The notes beneath the pieces are model-generated. The model was not told the DNA's origin. It did not search any database and saw nothing but the letters and a program-made list of their open reading frames with translations. Positions 57,641-64,000 of a DNA stretch of 64,000 nt are shown in pieces. The translations under genes were made by a program, and so were the position numbers. The DNA comes from Schizochytrium sp. TIO01 (Eukaryota; Sar; Bigyra; Thraustochytrida; Thraustochytriidae), in contig SMSO01000033.1 of NCBI GenBank assembly GCA_004764695.1, forward strand, positions 2,061,001-2,125,000, in the 5' to 3' direction. How positions within the stretch are numbered: the stretch's first letter is position 1; the number at the start of each line of letters is the position of its first letter.

Positions 57641-59424
57641 GTTTTGGCAATTCGTCGGAAGATAAATTAAGGTGTACTTTGAAAATCCCCCTTTGTTTTG
57701 CTAATTTGCAGCTCCCTAGAATGGTTTCTGTAATGTTCTATGTTCTGTGTAAAATTTAAAGTTGGAATGCTGGTGGTTGAGATAATCCCTGCCAAGGTCT
57801 CTCAGGTTGATTTGCTCGAAAGATCTAGTCAGGGTTTGGCAAATTTGTAAGATTTGACATGGCCTCTCTGGCTGTCAATTATTGCATGCAATGTTGATGT
57901 CAGAACCAAAACAATCCATATAATTTCCATTATAGAGGTCTTGTTGTCACATTTCATTCACCAGTGCAGTCAAGTTTTATTTCTGCCATCGGTAATAAAT
58001 GCAAGTAGAATAGAAATCGTGACCTCAGTCAGGGTGCATTCTTTATCGAAATATCCCCCCCCCCCTAATGTGTATTGCCTGTAGACCGATCTTTCAGGTC
58101 ATCATATCATTATTGGGAGCGGCTCTCTTAAACGTTCGTACTATTAGAGCCCATGGCTGCTATGAGCCCATAGTGTCTTGAGAGATAGCGTTTGTGCAAT
58201 GTAAACACCAAAACCCCACGCGAGCAAAATGGAAGTAGAAACCAGAAAAGTAAAAAAGGAAGGACCGAGGAAATAGCGAGTTGAGGTGATGTCTTGCAAA
58301 TTGTGTAGGTAATTTACATACAGCCGATTCGAAGTCATTCAGTTGAGGCTTAATACCTTTGGCGACGGTCGATGTCTGGCAAAATCTTACCCTTAATTAA
58401 TTGATACAATAAAAATCAGTATACCAACAGAGTCATCCAAACAAGCAAACGAGATGAGTGGGCCACTGACAAACCATAAAAAAAGAAAAAAAGATGTCCA
58501 GCGGCGTGTACACAAGTCAAATCTGGGAGGAAGTAGAGATGGCTCGTACGAAGGCGAGGGAAGATGGTAGCTTCAATGCCACTGGCTGAGGTGCTTCAAT
58601 CTGGCACAGAACATTGTCCCACAGCGCGATCAAGATCCCATGGACTTCATGATGATATATATTTCCTCCATAATGTATAAGATCATTTGTAATATGATCG
58701 AACCTAAATTAACATGGTTAGTTCACTGCCTTTGATGTGACAGTAGTGTTTATGCGGCGTGTGAAATACAAGTACTGTTTTAGTAAATATAGACGAATGC
58801 ATCATAGTTTCAGGAGTTCTAGTCGCAACTCGAAGGCTGTAGCTTATTGCACTTGTATGACAGGTTTTTTGATTATACGTTAATTTGTAAGCCAACAAAA
58901 GTCCTAGATGCGCTTTGGCCTTTGTATTTCTGATGTCCACCACATTCGATCTTTGTAAATCGTCTTTGACTTCTCTGATGCGAGTATATACCTTAATAAA
59001 AAAGCTTGATAGTTTACTTCAATCACTCTTGTGTTGTCACGGTACGCATCTTGGTATTCAAGAAACAGTGACTGATCTGTAAGGATAGTGGTGGGACTTA
59101 ATGCGAGACGCATCATTGTCTAGGAAGATATTTCTATATTTCCTTGTGAGGAAGGAAGAGTGCCAGATAGGAGTAGACATAAGACTACTAACATAGCACC
59201 TACCTAATATATATGCCTATGACTATTTAATGCAGAGCACACTCGCGCTCTCAAGTAACACGATTCACATTGACTTCTTACTAGGCAAGTCATTCAAAGA
59301 ATCGCAACTGCCTTGTCCATAGCACAATTAATCGCAGCTGTGCCCACTATCGTCTCTGCCATCTTCTCATGGGTCAGTGTTCTGCAACTTTGAAAGCAAG
59401 CGCAGGTAGACAGAGCAAGCCACG

Positions 59425-61143
59425 ATGAACACCCCTGAGGCGAGGAACGAAGGCCCAGACGCGCTGAGCCTGGTGCAGGAAAACATCATGAAAGCCACGG
59501 AACTTCACCTTGAAAATGCAGATGTTCAACAAATTGCTTGCGAGGCCATTGCCCTAGTTGCTGCCACACGCGATGGTTCTTGTGACGCCTATTGTCGTTC
59601 AATGGCTCCATTGATTTTAGAGGCCATGCGTGAACACCATGCTGACGCGATTGTTCAGCAAAACGCGTGTAAAGCGCTTATGGTCTTCGCTTGCCAAAGT
59701 GATTGTAACCGCAGGATTATTTGTCAGGAGCTTAATGGTGTATCAGATGTTGTAAAGGCTATGCATAATCACCGTACGAATGCAGTTGTGCAGCAGAACG
59801 CATGTGGAGCACTTTCAAACTTTGCCGCGGGTGACAATTATAACTGTGAAATTATTTGTCGCAAATTTAAAGCCGGGCCAGACATCGTAAAGGCCATGCG
59901 CAATCACCGTGACAATATGGTGGTCCAGAAACATGCATGTGCCGCACTTGCAAACCTTACGTTTGAGAATGTTAATGCTGGAAATCTTTTTTGCCAAGAG
60001 CTTCACGCTGGTGCAGATATTATTGCAGCTATGCGATATCACCGTGAAGATGTGGTTGTGCAGCAAAATGCATGTGATGCGCTTTCAAACTTCGCCTTAA
60101 ACAATGCTTGCCATAGTAAGATTCTTTGCCAAGAGCTCAATGCTGGTACATACGTTGTCCAGGCTATGCGCAACCATCGCGAAAATGCTATTCTACAACA
60201 GAACGCGTGTATCGCGCTTTCAAATTTTGCCTCTGACAATAGTTACAATCGTGAGATTCTGTGCCAAAAGCTAGATGCTGGTACCGATATTCTTATAGCT
60301 ATGCGTAATCACCGAGAAGATGCATATGTACAGCAAAGTGCATGTGCTGCGCTTGTAAACTTTACTATCCAAAACCCCTATAACAGTAAGGTCTTTTGCA
60401 AAACTCTCAATGCTGGTGCAGATGTGGTTGCGGCCATGCGTATCCACCGTACAAATGCTGATATGCAAAAGGAGGCATGTGATGCGCTTTGGAGTTTTGC
60501 AATTAGCAATGTTCGAAATCGTGAGATACTTTGCAAAGACCTGAATGTAGTCTTGTACATCTACGTCGCTTTGAAGCGACATGCAGAAAATCGAAGAGTC
60601 AAAGATGCTGCGTTTCTCTTGCTCTCGTGTATACTCCCTCTCGAACAATACTTGGGTGATCTCGTAAAGATCTTCCAAAAGGTAGACCTCGAGTTTACTA
60701 TTGATCTCGCAAACGAGAGCGTAGGATGTGGTGATTTGAGCACACAGATGCAGTATCTACAGAGCTTGCTAGAAGTTCTCAAGGGGGTTCAAAATCCTTC
60801 ACTGTTATTCAAACTCTTCCAGGTCAGCGAGGGTGTTGTAAAAATTAAGAAAGCTAATGTGGATAATGCAGAAATACAGGATCTCGCAAATGAGGTGCTG
60901 AGAGTTCTTGCAAACTATGATGAAACTTGTAGAAGCCTAGCGGGCAATCCCAAAAGATATGAAGGACTCGATGATTCAAATAGCGAGCATATCACAAGCG
61001 AGGATATTCAGGCACCAGCTTTGCAGATGACGGCAAATCTTGCTGGTGAAGCCAAGAGAAGACGTGTAGACATAGATTTAACTATATCAGATGTAGAGGT
61101 GGTCTCCTGTAGCATTCAGGGGCAGAGAAACATCTCTGAGTGA
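59425..61143 (+). CDS. Armadillo-type repeat protein (nine 45-residue repeats) with nuclear-type C-terminus
   Basis: The frame encodes 572 residues from an ATG at 59425 (CACGATGA). Residues about 24-430 are tandem repeats of exactly 45 residues, each of the form AMRNHREN..VQQNACxALxNF......ILCQxLxAGxDVV. Seven are well conserved, flanked by one divergent repeat at each end. They resemble armadillo/Vac8-like repeats (canonical length about 42), which form a superhelical binding surface. The last 130 residues are non-repetitive and contain KRRRVDIDLTI: a basic NLS-like patch joined to IDLT, which resembles a SUMO-interacting motif, followed by acidic/Ser residues. This hints at nuclear function; no ligand can be named. 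Repeat uniformity at DNA level (135-bp period) suggests recent expansion or conversion. Confidence 0.88.
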   Translation: MNTPEARNEGPDALSLVQENIMKATELHLENADVQQIACEAIALVAATRDGSCDAYCRSMAPLILEAMREHHADAIVQQNACKALMVFACQSDCNRRIICQELNGVSDVVKAMHNHRTNAVVQQNACGALSNFAAGDNYNCEIICRKFKAGPDIVKAMRNHRDNMVVQKHACAALANLTFENVNAGNLFCQELHAGADIIAAMRYHREDVVVQQNACDALSNFALNNACHSKILCQELNAGTYVVQAMRNHRENAILQQNACIALSNFASDNSYNREILCQKLDAGTDILIAMRNHREDAYVQQSACAALVNFTIQNPYNSKVFCKTLNAGADVVAAMRIHRTNADMQKEACDALWSFAISNVRNREILCKDLNVVLYIYVALKRHAENRRVKDAAFLLLSCILPLEQYLGDLVKIFQKVDLEFTIDLANESVGCGDLSTQMQYLQSLLEVLKGVQNPSLLFKLFQVSEGVVKIKKANVDNAEIQDLANEVLRVLANYDETCRSLAGNPKRYEGLDDSNSEHITSEDIQAPALQMTANLAGEAKRRRVDIDLTISDVEVVSCSIQGQRNISE

Positions 61144-63862
61144 GATTTAAAAAATTAATGTTTTTATTTTCCTGGTAAGTACTATGCTATCAGCTAAGAT
61201 AGCCTTCAAAAGTTTGTAAATGTCTCAAACTCAATCTCAAGGACAGGCGTACGCTTGCAGCTGAAGGCTTCGACAATTCAACTGTTAGCGCTCAAATTCC
61301 ACGGAATACCCGAATGAAATATTGAAGAAAACAAGTTAGGTAAACACGATAAATATTAGTACAACTAACGCTATACTTGAAATATGATAGCGTTCTGATC
61401 ATATATTTGGGAACCAATTGTAAAAAAGGTGCAAATCATTTTTTTAAAATTGGCTCGATGCGATGCAAGTTAAATAAAGAAATCCAATACATCAGGTTTA
61501 TTGTTATGAGAGTACAAGGAACGTCAAATAATAGTTGAATTGCTTTGGTTGCTTAGAATAAGGAGCGGGATCTCGTTTATGAACAATATGATAGGCAAGA
61601 TAAATCACAATAACATTTTCAAGACAATTCAAAAATTGCATTTTTGTGCAAAGTATCTCTTTTGCTGTTTTCATTTTGTCTATGCCAATCAAAATTCTCG
61701 ACGTGATGCCCAAGTATATTTATTTTCTTCTGTATGGGCAAGTGATGAAACAGATCTTAGGATACTAAATGAGGACGCTGCTGCCATTAATACAATGAGA
61801 CAACAAACTTCTTGGAAAGAATAAAGATACATTTGCTACATGTTTTTTGATAATGCTGAAAACATTCCTCGATGGTCGATGAAGGTTTTATTCCATGACG
61901 AGGTTATTTGATCGATAGTTGAGACTGTGAGAAAATCCTGAATATTCATGAGCTGTGATACTCTAGAGGGAGGGACAAGCCAAATTGGAAAAATATAGAA
62001 ATTGCAAGAAAGTACGGCGATTCACACTGAAACTTTTTGTAGCTCCAAGTGATTTTTGTGAGAATAAATCAATTTCAAAATAGACATACATGTTCATGGC
62101 CGAAACAATTAAGTACTAAGTGCAGCTCGATAAAGTAGAGATGCCAAGCATAAAAAATTGTGTTCAAGGATGAGTCGAAGTAAGCTACCCGGCGAATTGG
62201 TCCGCTGGCAGCGCGCGCTAGGTTGCTTCCACTATTTACCTGAAGCTTTGCGTATGTGCTGCACTGTTTTGATCATGTTCATACATTATGCAAGAAAGTC
62301 AAATACAGCAAGTTCGTTTTGTATTTTACAAAGCAAATAGTCTTTTAAAAGAAGAGGTCCTGAAGGAAGAATGCAATTATCATCTGGAGTCAACATGCAG
62401 CAACCTTCGCTCAGAGGACGCGCTGAATATTCCATCGAGCCCTTGCGCTTCGGGGCTGCCCACGGTCCTTCAGAACGAGGGTTCGTGCTTGCGGGAATCT
62501 CGTCATACTTTTACTGCAGATGTTAGCCACACGCATGGATCTCTATAGACTGAAGTTATCAAGCGGCAGAGCAGAGTTACTATTTGGTGGTCCTCTTCTA
62601 CTTACTGAGATGCTAGGGCTTGCTAAGCCTGGTACACTCCGAAGACCTCAGCTTCAAAGAAGTTCCCGAGGCGCCTGAGGAATCTGCACTTTGGCTTACG
62701 CAAATTACCACTGTGTAATGGTCAATAGCTCTAACCTCGATGAGCTGGACCGGTTCCCAAGCGACCCGAAGAACGTGGAGGAAAAGAAACCTGAAGCAAC
62801 CAAATGTAGCACGAGAACCACGTGTAAATAATAAGCAAGTGAGCAACTTGGAGAGAGAAAGTAATAAATGCGCGATCGTTGCCGCAGAAGAATTTTGGGT
62901 GTTGTGTTCTTCGTCGATTAAAAAAAACAGTCCGTCGTAGTGGCACGTTTCTTCGTTTGTTAGTTAGTACAGGTCACCAATCAGTTGTCCGCATGCAGCC
63001 TTCCGATGGTCTGTGTTGCTCAATCGAAATTGGTTTCCTCTTCAAGTAGGTACGTACGTACGTACCCCTCTACTGCTGACTGCGACGCGACTCGGGTCGA
63101 TCATGGGTTGCGTGCACCAGAGTTCCGTACTCGCTGTGCCTATGCGGGGCATTAAAAATAAAGCTGAGATCGTGCACTCAGGGCACGCGAGAAAGTAAGA
63201 TTATCTTGAACAACCTCAAACTAACACTGACTTGACACTCCGAGGTGCTGGAGTGCGGTACTCCCTTGCTAGAGGTAACCAGTAAGAGTAACAACAGTTT
63301 GCTCGATTTGGGGTAGTTGGTTGCTGCAGCTTTGAAATTTGGTGCCAGTTCTGCTTTTAAAATGGCATCGTCATGAGTAAGGAGCTTGGGCCCAATAGCT
63401 GCCAGATACTCTAAGTTTTATTTTGATGTTTAGCTCAAGATAGCATCATCACCACTTCTCTTCTTCTCTGATGCGATGAGTACTTTAGTTTTTATGTTCT
63501 GTTATGTTGTTTTATAAAATTAATAAATCTTCAATTAATTTAATTAATTGAAAAAAATAAATAAAAAATCTATCCGTGTTGGTGCACTCAAATTTCAGAA
63601 TTAGTAATAAACCACCTACAAACTCCTCCCTCCTTCTCTGTGAAACGTGCAAGATCTCCAGGCACTCCCTCCCCCCTTTTCTTCAGGGGCGGGCGTCTTC
63701 ATCCATCCTCCCACAACTCCAAGACCCGTAATTCAGACAAAGCCTCACGAAGTCATTGGTTAAGATCGCCCAAGGCCATGCAAAAAAACAACCAAAAAAC
63801 AAAAGGCAGCTGCTAGCCCCTCCCTAGCCACTAAGCTAGAAGCCGCCCCCCACAGGCCACCG
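61144..63862. other. Intergenic region, right end
   Basis: A 2.7 kb AT-rich stretch with only short frames and no recognised product. (GTAC)n lies near 63050-63065, and a near-palindrome of TTCAATTAA and TTAATTGAA arms at about 63529-63551. No RNA gene was recognised. Confidence 0.45.
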
Positions 63863-64000
63863 CTATTCTTTCCAGTAGGCGGCCGCTAGCTGCCCAGGAT
63901 CTTTGGCTGGCAGCGCAAAGTCTACGCGCACGTTCTTCTCGCGCTTCTTCCGCGGAGCTGCTTCCTTTTGCGCACAAGCTATCAGCTCTGCCATCAGCTC
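63863..64000 (-). CDS. C-terminal end of an unidentified protein (5' part outside window)
   Basis: The minus strand is open from the window edge for 45 codons to a TAG at 63865-63863. The end is Lys/Arg-rich (APRKKREKNVRV) and closes with DFALPAKDPGQLAAAYWKE. Codon choice (GCG, GCC, CTG, CGC) resembles that of the confident genes and differs from the AT-rich flank. It could be a last exon. Family not recognised. Confidence 0.5.
   Translation of the reverse strand, partial: ELMAELIACAQKEAAPRKKREKNVRVDFALPAKDPGQLAAAYWKE

Larger units (their letters stand above)
52874..59424. other. Gene-poor region with decayed mobile-element sequence
   Basis: This 6.5 kb stretch contains only short open frames. 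The first few hundred bases should be the bZIP 2 promoter. From about 54 to 58 kb the sequence looks like protein-coding DNA broken by many stops, including a possible copia-type fragment (55620-56000), a 70-codon open stretch without ATG (about 56092-56306) and copy B of the dispersed repeat. A C10 run lies at about 58065. The final kilobase should hold the promoter of the armadillo-type gene. Confidence 0.4.

Noticed and set aside
63529-63551. AT-rich near-palindrome as a transcription terminator
   Set aside because: Eukaryotic context and no gene ends nearby; AT-rich symmetry is common by chance.

Overview
This is a eukaryotic nuclear genome window. It contains spliceosomal introns, a kinesin, a nucleoporin with FG repeats, a WASP-type actin regulator, an HMG-box protein and two bZIP factors, and no operons. 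Genes are long, mostly intronless or nearly so, and lie on alternating strands in AT-rich intergenic DNA. The mix (WASP, a kinesin-3-like motor, a C2-DENN protein, a Vac8-like armadillo protein built of very uniform 45-residue repeats) fits a heterotrophic protist. A labyrinthulomycete/thraustochytrid stramenopile is my best guess, but no marker gene in the window settles it.

Layout. 1-3339 (-): a C2-DENN protein running off the left edge. 5168-6697 (+): an unassigned multipass membrane protein. 7309-8892 (-): Nup54. 12503-15112 (+): a kinesin-3-like motor. 16909-18897 (-, coding signal continuing to 19146): a WASP with WH1, CRIB and WH2-central-acidic modules. 22259-23410 (-): a membrane-anchored LACTB2-type metallo-beta-lactamase-fold protein. 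25003-25700 (-): a two-box HMGB protein whose first box is split by an intron. About 26-48 kb: roughly 22 kb with no gene I can support, unusually rich in tetranucleotide microsatellites, polypurine/polypyrimidine tracts and a GC-rich compound inverted repeat. 48837-50063 (+) and 51915-52873 (-): two convergent bZIP genes, the second with a proposed 56-nt intron that restores an acidic C-terminus. 53-59 kb: AT-rich DNA with what look like decayed transposon relics, including one copy of a diverged repeat whose partner is at 51.4 kb. 59425-61143 (+): the 45-residue armadillo-type repeat protein. 63863-64000 (-): the 3' end of another gene running off the right edge.

The genes do not form one pathway. 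They cover membrane-traffic and cytoskeleton control (DENN, kinesin, WASP), nuclear transport (Nup54) and chromatin/transcription (HMGB, two bZIPs, the NLS-bearing armadillo protein). The most useful results are gene models that simple open-frame reading misses: the edge-truncated DENN gene, the HMGB splice and the bZIP C-terminal splice. The structured repeat-rich gene desert and the paired bZIPs also merit attention.
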